From Paulinella micropora (taxonomy: Eukaryota; Cercozoa; Imbricatea; Euglyphida; Paulinellidae), in contig WBZZ01004751.1 of the NCBI GenBank assembly GCA_019918135.1, positions 95,001-159,000 on the forward strand: a stretch of DNA of 64,000 nucleotides, read 5' to 3'. Under the pieces are notes generated by a model. It was given only the letters and a program-made list of their open reading frames with translations, was not told the DNA's origin and searched no databases. Of this stretch, positions 8,143 through 17,344 are shown piece after piece (positions within the stretch are counted from its first letter, which is position 1; the number at the start of each line of letters is the position of its first letter). Position numbers and translations under genes: made by a program.

Positions 8143-8585
8143 ATGCGTAAGGTCTTTGTAAGTTTGAGATTTTAATGTTTGCTTATCAAGTTCTTCAAAA
8201 TCCACATCTGTTGACCCGTCTGATTGTGTTTCCACTGGTGGTGCGGCGGGAGTTGTTTCTACGGGTAAAGCATTTGGAGGTGGTGTCGTATTTGATACGG
8301 GATTTGGCTGTCAATCGGGTGTTTTTCTGTTCAACGAAAGGTCGGCAGATTTAGTTGAGGCAGTTTCTATCGGCGAGACATCGGCTGGGGCTTGTATCTT
8401 CTTTTTCGTGGTGCTCTTGGTTTAAGTTGCGCGGGAATTTCTCCAGATTTAATTTTGTCGCTGATTTGAATTACGGACGTATATTCTGGTGAGCCTTTCT
8501 TGGGGGTAAATAATCCCTTAATTCCATTCTGCTGGCGGTAAATGGATACCGCCTGTGCGTATGGTGTAGTAAATAACTTACTCAT
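8119..8585 (-). CDS. Small basic, proline-rich PLV protein
   Basis: The N-terminal 72 residues (start at 8585) run MSKLFTTPYAQAVSIYRQQN and end in a very basic stretch, APRKRRYKPQPMSRR. A Pro/Thr-rich and then helical segment (FEELDKQTLKSQTYKD) continues on the same strand to about 8119. The start codon overlaps the stop of the ATPase gene by 4 bp (8582-8585), a typical viral overlap. The basic character suggests a DNA- or capsid-interior-binding role, by analogy with virus core peptides, which is inference. Fossil; about two breaks. Confidence 0.4.
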
Positions 8586-9472
8586 TGTGCTATATGAATA
8601 GCATTATTTTTTAAGTGCAAAATAGTGTCAAAATTTTTTCTAAATACTTGGCGTTTATCGGCAACTCTATTATTAATAAATAAAAATGAATAAGGGTCTG
8701 CTGTCGCATGTCTAATCAACTGATCCATTTCTTTATCGCTTAAATACTGGCTTTCGTGTTCCGTCTTTATTCGTTCAATCTCTGATCGCTTCACACCTGA
8801 AAATATAGCAATATAATGAGCATTGATTCGCACATTTCGCGGGATTTGCATGTATGATTGAGTAGTAATCCAAACGGATACCTTCGCGTGTGTGGAGGCA
8901 AAGGCTATTTCTTGTAAAACTTCGTGTTTAAGAAATTTACGAGATTGAGCAACATCATCACATATTATTAATATCTTTGGTGCTTTTTCATATCCTTTCG
9001 CCTCTATCTTGCTTTTTTGTTCGTCCAAGATTTTTCGTAGTAGTTCTGGCCTATCTTCTCTTATAATGTGATCGTCTTTCAGTTTCAAAATGTCCGTAAG
9101 CATCTTAGAAGGAGATAAACAAAACATATAAATTTCGTCCCACCAACCCTTAAGCATGTGTTTATTGCCCAATAGATTAGCAACCATAACCGACTTCTCA
9201 CTTCCAGTAGCACCGCATATGATAAACAATCCCATTCCGGGAAGAATATTACCCTTTTGTATCGGCTTCTCTTTAACACTATCGCGTTCGGAATCAATTG
9301 CTTCAATTTGTAGCCCCTTTTTAAACTTCTGTTCCTTTTTTGGTAATTCGGTTATAACGGGTCTGCTAACTTGAAACTCATGTTCGTGTAATTGTTCAAT
9401 TTTGCTTCCTTCTAGTGCCGTTCGTAAAAGTGTTTTTCTTGGTAATCTATTCGGTCTAAGTCCGCGCTTCAT
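8582..9472 (-). CDS. FtsK/HerA-type genome-packaging ATPase
   Basis: A 296-residue ORF with a P-loop region at about residues 80-95 (LPGMGLFIICGATG followed by the Walker A Lys/Ser) and a Walker B strand KILIICDDV at about 166-173, then an STHAKVSVWITTQSY sensor-like strand. This layout is that of the A32/FtsK-HerA packaging ATPases of PLVs, virophages, adenovirus-like elements and NCLDVs, which pump DNA into preformed capsids. Length is normal for the family. It lies between the 610-residue gene and the small basic gene on the same strand, with short or overlapping junctions, suggesting one transcription unit. Confidence 0.8.
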   Translation of the reverse strand: MKRGLRPNRLPRKTLLRTALEGSKIEQLHEHEFQVSRPVITELPKKEQKFKKGLQIEAIDSERDSVKEKPIQKGNILPGMGLFIICGATGSEKSVMVANLLGNKHMLKGWWDEIYMFCLSPSKMLTDILKLKDDHIIREDRPELLRKILDEQKSKIEAKGYEKAPKILIICDDVAQSRKFLKHEVLQEIAFASTHAKVSVWITTQSYMQIPRNVRINAHYIAIFSGVKRSEIERIKTEHESQYLSDKEMDQLIRHATADPYSFLFINNRVADKRQVFRKNFDTILHLKNNAIHIAQ

Positions 9473-9481
9473 TTGTTATAT

Positions 9482-11314
9482 TTAAGCATTAATAAAAAAG
9501 TTTTGATTGTGTCTGTAATTATCGTATTCAACACCCCACGGCATGGGAGGATGGGCATAATTGTGGAAGAATGGAGAATACGGACATCCAAAAGAATAGT
9601 CAGAGGGTGGGTTAATCAATGGTTTAAAATCCTTCTTTTCTGCTCTTGTTTGTATTTGCGGTGGAATTTCCGCTTTGAAGTTTTTGACCAACCGCGATCT
9701 AACGGATGGCATACGGACTTTGTCAGATGCTCGTTTAATCATGACTGCTCTATTATAGCGGTTCATAATCATATTGTTGTTGGTGTTGCCGAATTGAGTA
9801 TTATCATAACGTTCATACATTGGCGCATCTAGCACACGATCCTGCCGTTCCTTATTTCCTTTAAGCAGTATGTTTGTTTTATTAGTTCCGATACCTCCAT
9901 TCTGATCAGATGGTGTAATGAAACGAAACAGATTTGAAAGTTCCTTCTTTTGTTCTGCGGGCGATTTTCCCATAAGTTTATCAACAAAATCGTCAATGGA
10001 TCGCATGGAATCAACCAGTGCCTGATTTGGTGTCGTGGAAGGATCGGGGTCTGGATTTTCTTTATACTCTTTCAATGTAGCATCATCAACTATGGCTTGT
10101 TTCTCATAAAATGGTAATCCTGCCTTAGTTCCACTTTTATACACTCCAGTTTTAACTACATCATCTGCGGGGGCTTCACTATCATCTTGAGGTGGTGCTG
10201 GTACAAGTGCTTTACTATCATCTTGTGTCGGCTTTGACTTTGGCTCTGGTATCTTTTGCTCTGGTATCTCTGGCTCTGGTATCTTTTGCTCTGGTGGAGA
10301 CTCTGGCATCTTTGGCTCTGGTGGTGGTAATTGTATTTTTTTCACTAATGGTAGCGCGATCTTTTTCATTTCGTTGAAGAGAGTTTCTCCTGTTTTCGCA
10401 TCATTAGACGAATAAGCAAGTATTCCTTTATTGTACAAGTCTCTAACTTTACCAATTTCTCCTTCATCTATTATTTCGGTTTTGTATTTATAGTATTCTG
10501 ATTTTAACTCTGTGATACCCTTTCTTGCTAGATTTCTCTCTTTTGTATTAGCAATTGATGCGATCTTTTTTGCTACAAGATACTCTCTAAATAGTTTCTT
10601 TTGTTCCTTTGTAAGTTTAGATTTATGTTCATCCTTGATTACATTAAGTATTGTGTCTCTGTGAATATTTAATTGTGTCATTTTTACTCCCGTGGTTCTA
10701 GTCGCGTGTGATTCAATCTCCTTAATACTTTTTCCTTTCCATGTATCAGGATTAATTTTCGCTTTGGTTGAAGCCCCATTAATAACTTGAATGTATTGTT
10801 CTTTTATTTTCTGAGCAGTTTGTTCGTCTAAACCTTCAAGTATTGAGTCAATAGCACCTACCATGTACTTCCGTGCTCGTTGGTCATATTTAATTTCGGC
10901 TGGTGTAGTCATTTTTTCTGAAGTTATATTAATATTAATATTCTTATTTTCATTTTTTATTGTTTCCGACGGACTAGCCGAAATGGTCAAACTAGGAGAT
11001 GCTAATAGGTTAGGTGATGGTATTGATTTTGGCGGTAGTGATAATGGTTCGGATGAGGACACAGACGTGGATGCGGACGCGGTTAAACTGGGTGATGGTA
11101 TCGGTTTAGGTAAAGTTGGCGATGGTATTGGTTCGGACGGTGGTGATAAGGTTTGAAGTTGGGTGGGGTTTGCGATTAAATTTTCACTCGCGGAATAAGA
11201 ATTGGTTATATTTTTAAGAATATTGTCAATTTGGAGGGGGTCATCCGTTTCGTTAGATACTTGTATTAATTCGTTATTTTTTCGTTCAACTTCAATATTT
11301 GATGCTTTTGACAA
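9482..11314 (-). CDS. Large PLV protein with Pro-rich linkers, unknown
   Basis: A 610-residue ORF. The N-terminal 130 residues are Ser/Pro/Ile repeats (SPPSEPIPSPTLPKPIPSPS). A helical charged domain follows (about 140-330; RARKYMVGAIDSILEGLDEQ). Next is a PEPKIPE-type repeat linker (about 330-380) and a C-terminal domain with many Asn and Arg residues ending in an aromatic stretch (SYGFGCPYSPFF-like and PPMPWGVEYDNYRHNQN). It sits directly upstream of the ATPase gene, where PLVs often keep a long virion protein. Function is not recognised; a minor virion or core protein is a guess from position and composition. Confidence 0.5.
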   Translation of the reverse strand: MSKASNIEVERKNNELIQVSNETDDPLQIDNILKNITNSYSASENLIANPTQLQTLSPPSEPIPSPTLPKPIPSPSLTASASTSVSSSEPLSLPPKSIPSPNLLASPSLTISASPSETIKNENKNININITSEKMTTPAEIKYDQRARKYMVGAIDSILEGLDEQTAQKIKEQYIQVINGASTKAKINPDTWKGKSIKEIESHATRTTGVKMTQLNIHRDTILNVIKDEHKSKLTKEQKKLFREYLVAKKIASIANTKERNLARKGITELKSEYYKYKTEIIDEGEIGKVRDLYNKGILAYSSNDAKTGETLFNEMKKIALPLVKKIQLPPPEPKMPESPPEQKIPEPEIPEQKIPEPKSKPTQDDSKALVPAPPQDDSEAPADDVVKTGVYKSGTKAGLPFYEKQAIVDDATLKEYKENPDPDPSTTPNQALVDSMRSIDDFVDKLMGKSPAEQKKELSNLFRFITPSDQNGGIGTNKTNILLKGNKERQDRVLDAPMYERYDNTQFGNTNNNMIMNRYNRAVMIKRASDKVRMPSVRSRLVKNFKAEIPPQIQTRAEKKDFKPLINPPSDYSFGCPYSPFFHNYAHPPMPWGVEYDNYRHNQNFFINA

Positions 11315-11516
11315 GTCTTCTTTTTTTAATCAATTTTGGATAATATGTAGAACTTACTTTAGTGGCATATTCGTGCCAATCTCCAAAGAAATCCGCATAA
11401 TCCATTTCAGCCTTTTGTTTATTAATATTTGCTTTGATGAAAAAATCACCATTATCATCAAAATAACCAACATCTGCTAAATATTTATCATACTTAACCA
11501 TGAGCGCATCAACCAT
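11292..11516 (-). CDS. Small acidic/basic PLV protein
   Basis: A 74-residue ORF beginning MVDALMVKYDKYLADVGYF with a basic tail (LIKKRRLVKSIKY). It overlaps the start of the 610-residue gene by 23 bp and begins 5 bp after the PLA2-like gene ends, so it fits a tightly packed viral operon-like run. No family recognised. Confidence 0.4.
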   Translation of the reverse strand: MVDALMVKYDKYLADVGYFDDNGDFFIKANINKQKAEMDYADFFGDWHEYATKVSSTYYPKLIKKRRLVKSIKY

Positions 11517-11520
11517 CGTT

Positions 11521-12108
11521 TTAATTTTTTTTGTATTTTTCTGGATCATCATACGCACCATATGCCATTTCAAAAGGTGCGGTAAAACTACGCTTTCCTT
11601 GAATAGCATAGGCAATGATCGCATATTTTGCGTTTGATATTAATTCTCTCCATACACGATTAATATGTTGAGTACTTGCGGAACCCCGTATCTGATGTGT
11701 TAATGTTCCGCCGAAAACAGATGGAAGTTTTGCGACCATATATTTGAGAACTTCCGTGGAGGTTTTCCATTCTCGCATCATTAGTGTTATTTCTTCCATC
11801 AATGACTTATTTTCGTTTAAAGGGTGTTGAACAGCCTTATTAAACTTAAGTGCTTCCCACGTAAATCTTGCCATGGATTTGCTACCTATAACCATTTCGC
11901 TTAGTATTGCGTGAGGAACATTATGATCGTTTCTTGCTTTATCTACATTTGCTACGTACATCAAATCCGAGAAATATCTGACTATTTCGTCTGAAGACAT
12001 ATACATAAGATCATGCCTAACTGCTTCATAATCAATCCTATTTACAGGTAAATGAAACGATTTAGTGCCCATTCTACCCTTATAACTTAACGAGAAACGA
12101 TCTCTCAT
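11521..12108 (-). CDS. PLA2-like (parvovirus VP1u-type) protein
   Basis: The N-terminal part carries FHLPVNRIDYEAVRHDLMY at about residues 19-36, matching the PVNxxDxxAxxHDxxY signature of the phospholipase A2 domain found in parvovirus capsid N-termini and in some polinton-like and adintovirus elements. His32-Asp33 would be the catalytic pair. Such domains hydrolyse endosomal phospholipids so that the particle can reach the cytoplasm. The rest (about 150 residues) is helical and Lys-rich without a known match, including an FGGTLTHQIRGSASTQHI segment. The upstream DNA on the same strand encodes further residues of similar style, so the start is uncertain. Confidence 0.6.
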   Translation of the reverse strand: MRDRFSLSYKGRMGTKSFHLPVNRIDYEAVRHDLMYMSSDEIVRYFSDLMYVANVDKARNDHNVPHAILSEMVIGSKSMARFTWEALKFNKAVQHPLNENKSLMEEITLMMREWKTSTEVLKYMVAKLPSVFGGTLTHQIRGSASTQHINRVWRELISNAKYAIIAYAIQGKRSFTAPFEMAYGAYDDPEKYKKN

Positions 12109-12246
12109 ATTCGTCCCTTTGCCGTTGAAATTGTAGCCGGGAATGTGCCATTCTTCTTCTTCGTAATACGCTTTATACGGATTAACATACGGATTGACAT
12201 CTGTGATTTTTTTTTTGCTTGGACATTTTATCTGCTATAATATAGG

Positions 12247-12471
12247 ATGGAAAATAAAAAAGAAAAAAGCAAAGTCGAGGAGCAACTGGAGGAGCTAGAA
12301 CGGCTAGGGAAGGAAATTGACCAAATCCGCATCACTCAGAACTTAGTGAATAGAAACCCCAACATTTTTAGAAAACCTCAAAATATCCTTTACCGCTTAC
12401 CGCTATCAGATAAGCAACGCGAGGTGATTTATAATAATATAATTAAAGAAGAAGGTAAAATCGGGAGTTAA
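12247..12471 (+). CDS. Small coiled-coil PLV protein
   Basis: A 74-residue ORF, first of three small plus-strand genes. The N-terminal 35 residues are a Lys/Glu coiled-coil (VEEQLEELERLGKEIDQIR) followed by a mixed segment ending IYNNIIKEEGKIGS. It is separated from the PLA2-like gene by an AT-rich divergent gap of about 140 bp that probably holds promoters. Function unknown. Confidence 0.45.
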   Translation: MENKKEKSKVEEQLEELERLGKEIDQIRITQNLVNRNPNIFRKPQNILYRLPLSDKQREVIYNNIIKEEGKIGS

Positions 12472-12478
12472 GTATATA

Positions 12479-12742
12479 ATGGGGCTACGAGAGAAAGCCT
12501 TGTCATTAGGTGCGACAGACTTCGGCGAGAGTAAAGTGAAAGGAAAAAAGTATTATGTCGTCTATAACGGCCGTTGCATCAACTTTGGCGCATCCGGTTA
12601 TTCAGATTATACCAAACATCAAGACGAAGACAGACGGGAAAGTTATCGTGCCAGACATCAAGCAATTAAAACAAAGGATGGAAAGCCCGCATATTTAAAC
12701 AAAAATCAACCCGCGTATTGGGCTTATCACTTGCTTTGGTAA
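12479..12742 (+). CDS. DUF5754-like small protein
   Basis: An 87-residue ORF starting 7 bp after the previous stop. The central motif KGKKYYVVYNGRCINFGASG followed by YSDYTKHQDEDRRESYRARH matches the pattern I associate with DUF5754, a short family of unknown function in phycodnaviruses, PLVs and relatives. The end has the conserved aromatic YWAYHLLW. Expected length is similar. It suggests the PLV shares a gene pool with large algal or protist viruses. Family name from memory; no search done. Confidence 0.65.
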   Translation: MGLREKALSLGATDFGESKVKGKKYYVVYNGRCINFGASGYSDYTKHQDEDRRESYRARHQAIKTKDGKPAYLNKNQPAYWAYHLLW

Positions 12743-12761
12743 ATCATTAATCTTATAATAT

Positions 12762-13013
12762 ATGTTATTAATATTGCTATTCGTGTGTTCTGCTATATCG
12801 CGGACTGCCTGCGACTTTTACTCGCGATTCTCAGAAAAAAAGAATGAATCGTGTGCTTATTGTATAAAGCAAGGGATAGATACTGGGTTTAAGTGTGTTT
12901 TCATAAATAACGGAAATAATATGTGTCGTAGTTTTGATGAGGCACTGCCTTTAATGTGCGCGGGTGATGATAGATGGTATATGACACATATATATGAATG
13001 TAATGATATTTAA
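12762..13013 (+). CDS. Small secreted or membrane Cys-rich protein
   Basis: An 83-residue ORF with an N-terminal signal-like hydrophobic stretch (MLLILLFVCSAISRTA) and six or more Cys residues after it (CAYCIKQ, FKCVF, MCRSF, LMCAGDD, YECND), as in small disulfide-bonded secreted proteins. Its stop overlaps the end of the convergent zinc-binding gene by 4 bp. No family recognised. Confidence 0.5.
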   Translation: MLLILLFVCSAISRTACDFYSRFSEKKNESCAYCIKQGIDTGFKCVFINNGNNMCRSFDEALPLMCAGDDRWYMTHIYECNDI

Positions 13014-13234
13014 TCCAACCACTCCATCCATGGTTCAGAATGAGTAATCGGTTCTGGTTTTTTTTCCGACATTATACACAGCAAACAATATTTCTGTTTA
13101 TTCATGTGAACACATATTTCATTATTGATATTCTTTTTTTTGCGACACGAATCGCATTCCTTACACAATTTCCATTTTTTGCCCACAAAAAATATGGGAG
13201 GATAGAAGATTTTACACGAATGACAATACTTCAT
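13010..13234 (-). CDS. Small zinc-finger-like protein
   Basis: A 74-residue Lys-rich ORF with paired cysteines: MKYCHSCKIFYPP, then WKLCKECDSCRKKK, then KYCLLCIMSEKK. The CxxC pairs spaced by 15-20 residues suggest two zinc ions bound in a ribbon or RING-like arrangement. Small zinc proteins are common accessory genes of PLVs and giant viruses. Function unknown. Confidence 0.5.
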   Translation of the reverse strand: MKYCHSCKIFYPPIFFVGKKWKLCKECDSCRKKKNINNEICVHMNKQKYCLLCIMSEKKPEPITHSEPWMEWLD

Positions 13235-13263
13235 TATATTAACAATTAGTTTATTATCTTAAT

Positions 13264-13629
13264 TTACTTCTTGCCACCCCCAGAACTTGGTGAAGGAAGG
13301 CATATCCCGATTAATAGTGTTAGGATTCCGACATAAGTGTTAGCAACCTCACAAGGTAAGTTCTTTTCAGATAACCTCACGATACAAAGGGCTATAATGG
13401 CAACGATGACACACATTTGAAATAAATATTTAATCATTCTGCTGTCGGTTTTCTTATTTGACATACAGCAATTCCATTCGTTCTCAATTTCATTGTCAAT
13501 TTTTTTCTCTTCTGTCTTTAGTTCAATATCCAAAACGCGAGATTTTAATTCTGGAGTTAGTTCGCCATCCATATCCATAATACTAGGTGGTGGTCTATGA
13601 AGTCTAGTTGTATTATTTGACATTATCAA
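13264..13629 (-). CDS. Two-helix membrane protein, PLV type
   Basis: A 121-residue ORF. The N-terminal 65 residues are hydrophilic, with PPPSIMDMDGELTPELKSRV and an acidic helix. Two hydrophobic helices follow (YLFQMCVIVAIIALCIVRL and TYVGILTLLIGICLP) with a short loop, then a Ser/Gly/Lys tail (SGGGKK). Topology suggests a virion inner-membrane or host-membrane protein. I have seen this general type among PLV/NCLDV small membrane proteins but cannot name a family. Confidence 0.5.
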   Translation of the reverse strand: MIMSNNTTRLHRPPPSIMDMDGELTPELKSRVLDIELKTEEKKIDNEIENEWNCCMSNKKTDSRMIKYLFQMCVIVAIIALCIVRLSEKNLPCEVANTYVGILTLLIGICLPSPSSGGGKK

Positions 13630-13809
13630 TAACGGCCACTCTGATTTCTGCTAATTGATTTGCTTGGTCTTGTAGTATATTCATAAGATTTTTATTTTCT
13701 TTTTCTAAATTAACTACCTTTTCCGCCATGTGTTGAAAAGCACTAACCAGTATTGGTATGAAGTCTGTGTATGTTATACCTTCAAAGTTTCCATCCCCAT
13801 CATCCGCTT

Positions 13810-15570
13810 TTATTCCACTTTCAGATACAAATTCTGGAAATATTTTTTAACTTCATCAGCAATAAATCTGTGGTTCTTTCGTTCTTTCTTTTTGTCTGAT
13901 TTCAAATAATATGAACAGCAATTTATTTTCATAAGTTTATCGCAACAATCCCCGCAGTCTAATTTTTTAATATCTGATTTTAATCTCCTGTCTGAACCAG
14001 ATGACCATGTATTTGCTCCCGCAGCCAAAAACACATAACCCGTATTATTTTCACCATTTGATAATGAAGTCGACCAAGCATGTAATAATCCACCTGTATT
14101 CATTACCACCGCATAACCTGATGAGTCTCCTGCTTTCATAAATATTTGTGGGTTGGTCTTATTTTGTGGTCTTTTTCTTAATGTTAAAAATCCGCTGGAT
14201 GCTGTCGTCATGCTTGTATCACTCTGAGCATAGATTACTCCAGTCCCCCTCGCATAAAAATTTAAATCTTGATTGGTATTGCTTCCCGTAGCATATATTG
14301 AATTATAACCAAAACCAACTCCCTGTGTCCCGTTGCTGTGTCTAAATTCAACACCGCCAGAAGATGGGCCAAGATTGCCCGTGACATATAACCCGACTGG
14401 TGTAGCATGAGACCCACTTCTTGCTTCCCCGCGTATGTCGACTGTGCTATTAACAACAGATATCCCAGCATTTGCCGTTAGTAATCCACTCGCGGTTGCA
14501 GTTGTTGTTGATATACCCGCACTTGCCGTTATTAATCCTTTTGTCCATAAAGTCCCGTTTGCCCCATTCAATGACATTAACAATTGCTCATTAGAATTTT
14601 CCCACACAAAACCATCCGACGAAGCAAACCCAGACCTAAATCGTACAGCAAAGCCCGAAATATCGTCGCCAGCAACCGCAGACCCTCCAGATAGACTTTT
14701 ACCTGCCCCTGACTGAGCCATATAAATCCCCCATCCTGAGTTGTCTGTATCCCACAGAAATATGCCCTGTCCATTTCCTCCATCTACTTTATTTTGAATA
14801 GATAACTTACAACCGCTATCTGCCGTTATTAATCCACTCGCCGTTAGTGTCGTCGTTGATACTCCCGCGGTTGAAGTAATTGTTGTTCCTGTTATTGTTC
14901 CAGCACTTGTTATGTTATTTGAGTTCATATCCAAAGCACCATAAAACCGCATGCCGCCAGCATTGTTAAAACGGACGATGTCAGACGAAGCACTTTTATT
15001 ATCCAAAAGTTTTGAAATATAAAGACCTGCTCCTTTTGCATCAAATGCTACAGTCGTGAATACATAACCTCGTTGGTTCGCGGTTCCACTTGTAGCAGTA
15101 TTTAGAGTAAATAAGAAATATTGATAATCTCCTGATGTCTGTGAAAAGAATATATCTCCTCCATTTTGGTTTAATATCCTCGCCCCATTATATGTAATAT
15201 TTCCAACATTAATGATAGTTTGATTATTAAAATCAGCATTGTTCGTTAAAGTTAGATATTTTATCACAGTGCTCGCACCATTAAATGTTTTACTTCCTGT
15301 TATGGTTTGGTCTGTTGATAGTTTTACATTTTGCCCGTCCAATGTGTCCGCATACCCTTTTGTCGCTCCGTCCGTCGCTAATGTCGGAGTTCCAAGGTTG
15401 GCTATTTTGCTACTATTACAATCTAGCCCCGAAGCATTTACCCAACCGACGATTGCCCCATCAATAATGAAACTTATTTTTTTGGCATTTATTTCAAAGT
15501 TATAAATTACGCCCGTGCCCATATCAAGGCATCCGATAGTTCCTATATTGGCTGTGGAGTTAAAAACCAC
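13810..15570 (-). CDS. PLV fibre gene, 3' part, with S74 chaperone domain
   Basis: A long beta-repeat body made of units such as SAGVSTTTLTASGLITADSG and ATDGATKGYADTLDGQNVK, then a C-terminal GSDRRLKSDIKK...HRFIADEVKK segment. The latter is the peptidase S74 intramolecular chaperone, which helps trimeric fibres fold and may cleave itself off. These features are typical of phage tail spikes and of fibres in PLVs and giant viruses, which recognise the host surface. The 5' part of the gene lies beyond the 21-kb transposon at 36646-37381. Split by that insertion and otherwise lightly broken. Confidence 0.75.
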   Translation of the reverse strand: MVFNSTANIGTIGCLDMGTGVIYNFEINAKKISFIIDGAIVGWVNASGLDCNSSKIANLGTPTLATDGATKGYADTLDGQNVKLSTDQTITGSKTFNGASTVIKYLTLTNNADFNNQTIINVGNITYNGARILNQNGGDIFFSQTSGDYQYFLFTLNTATSGTANQRGYVFTTVAFDAKGAGLYISKLLDNKSASSDIVRFNNAGGMRFYGALDMNSNNITSAGTITGTTITSTAGVSTTTLTASGLITADSGCKLSIQNKVDGGNGQGIFLWDTDNSGWGIYMAQSGAGKSLSGGSAVAGDDISGFAVRFRSGFASSDGFVWENSNEQLLMSLNGANGTLWTKGLITASAGISTTTATASGLLTANAGISVVNSTVDIRGEARSGSHATPVGLYVTGNLGPSSGGVEFRHSNGTQGVGFGYNSIYATGSNTNQDLNFYARGTGVIYAQSDTSMTTASSGFLTLRKRPQNKTNPQIFMKAGDSSGYAVVMNTGGLLHAWSTSLSNGENNTGYVFLAAGANTWSSGSDRRLKSDIKKLDCGDCCDKLMKINCCSYYLKSDKKKERKNHRFIADEVKKYFQNLYLKVE

Positions 15571-15646
15571 GAATGTTCCCTTGTTGTCGCATTCGTTGAA
15601 TTTCCTGTTATTTCAAGGGCACTGCTAAATGTCTTGATTCCTGCTA

Positions 15647-15985
15647 TAACTAAACATTCGACAATCTTGGGGGTATCCCTTTTTCCGAAATTTTCGATGA
15701 AGTATATGGAGTTTTTTGAAAACGTGTGGAAATGAAAGGAAATGAATTCCCTGATTGCAGAACATATAAAAATAATATTAAAATATGTTTTTATTAATTG
15801 TAATACACTTTAACTTCATCTTCAGAGGTGGGCAGGAACCGGTCCGACACGGTAATTTTTCTACTTTTTCATAGTCCGGCTACCCATGAATCTATGATGA
15901 TAACAATGCCGAACATGCAGAATTTGCTTTTACTGTTTATTCTTGCTTATATTAAGCATTTTACTATATTAAGACATGGTTTTAC
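15647..15985 (+). repeat. Left terminal inverted repeat
   Basis: Matches the reverse complement of about 36300-36645 with few differences. It holds GACAATCTTGGGGGTATCCC near the tip and CAGAGGTGGGCAGGAACCGG further in. It is followed by a G homopolymer region at 16029-16060; the right repeat also ends in a C/G-run region. The rest of 15986-16223 shows no gene. Confidence 0.9.
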
Positions 15986-16223
15986 CTTCAAAAAATTCTG
16001 TTTGCCCGCTGTGACGTACGCTGGTACGTAGAGGGGGGGGGGGGGGGGGGTGGGGGGGGGATGGGTCGGAGGGAGGACGCTTCACATCAGATTCTGGTGC
16101 ATTATCAGAGTTACACAAATTTCTAATTTCAGTTTTTAGAAGAAGCGTTACAGTTGCAGTTGCCCTAGACAAAAACCATTATGAAAAAAGTCGGACCCAG
16201 AAAAATTCCTTCAAAAAAAATAA

Positions 16224-17306
16224 TCACATACGACCACGTCCACGTCCACGTCCACGTCCACCCGCAGCACGACGTGCGCGGCGACGTCCGCGCAAACGGA
16301 TTCCTGAGTTACGCATTCTCCAACTTGCGTCGGAGCGATCTGAATCATCTACAATATGGATAGCATCATGTTAAGGAGGAGGAGGAGAAGAAGAAGAAGA
16401 AGAAGAAGAAGAAGAAGAAGAAGAAGAAGAAGAAAACTAATACCATGCTTTTCTTCCTCTGAACCAGAAGATCGATCAGACGATGAGTCAGTTGATGAAC
16501 TGGAAGATGAAGTATCAGATAAGTCATCCTCTGAATCTGCCACTGGTTCTGCAGGCTGAGCAGCACCAAGCTCTTCTTCCTCAGGGAACCCACAGTCGCA
16601 TCGTTCGAAATGGTTCCACGCTTGTTCAATAAGCTCTGCCTTCTTGAACTGTTTCCGATCGGAGTTTTGCGTTGCAACACCATGCATTCTCATCCATGAT
16701 TTCAATTCGCTAACTACCATCTGCTTGGACGCAAATTGCTTTTTTTCCTCTGACGATCTTAGCAACGTGAGAATTTTCCGCCAAGGCTCAGAAGCATTTC
16801 CAAATGCTAAATCCTGCTCCTGCTTTTCTTCGCTAGTAAGCTGTCTTGCACCACGCCATCTCGGGTGAGCTGGAGGACGTCCTTCATTAACAAAATAAGT
16901 GCGTGGTAAGGACAGCAGCTCTTCATCGGTCAAACGCGTAAGTGCGTTCATTTTCTCCTGTCGTTCTTGAGGCAACTCCATCCAATTTACAGGTAGCTCG
17001 TCGATCAATCGAAATTCTGCTCTCCATTCCTTGCCTTTTGCATCGACACAGGACATATGAGCAGGACGGCCGGGCAGGCCGCCTTCGAAGTAATCTCCAT
17101 CCACCTCTACTCTGGTCAAATTTCCACCTGCTAACATTTCCTCCACATGTGCTCGCTCATCCGGCCCTAGGTATTTAGTAGCCAAAGCACGAATATCCTT
17201 CTTCAGGCGCGGATTGACGAAGTAGCCGACTGGAAGCTTGGGATGCATGTCGGTCGCTGTCATAAATAGAGAGAGAGAGATAGATAGATAGAACGAGAGA
17301 AAGAGA

Positions 17307-17344
<38 letters not shown>

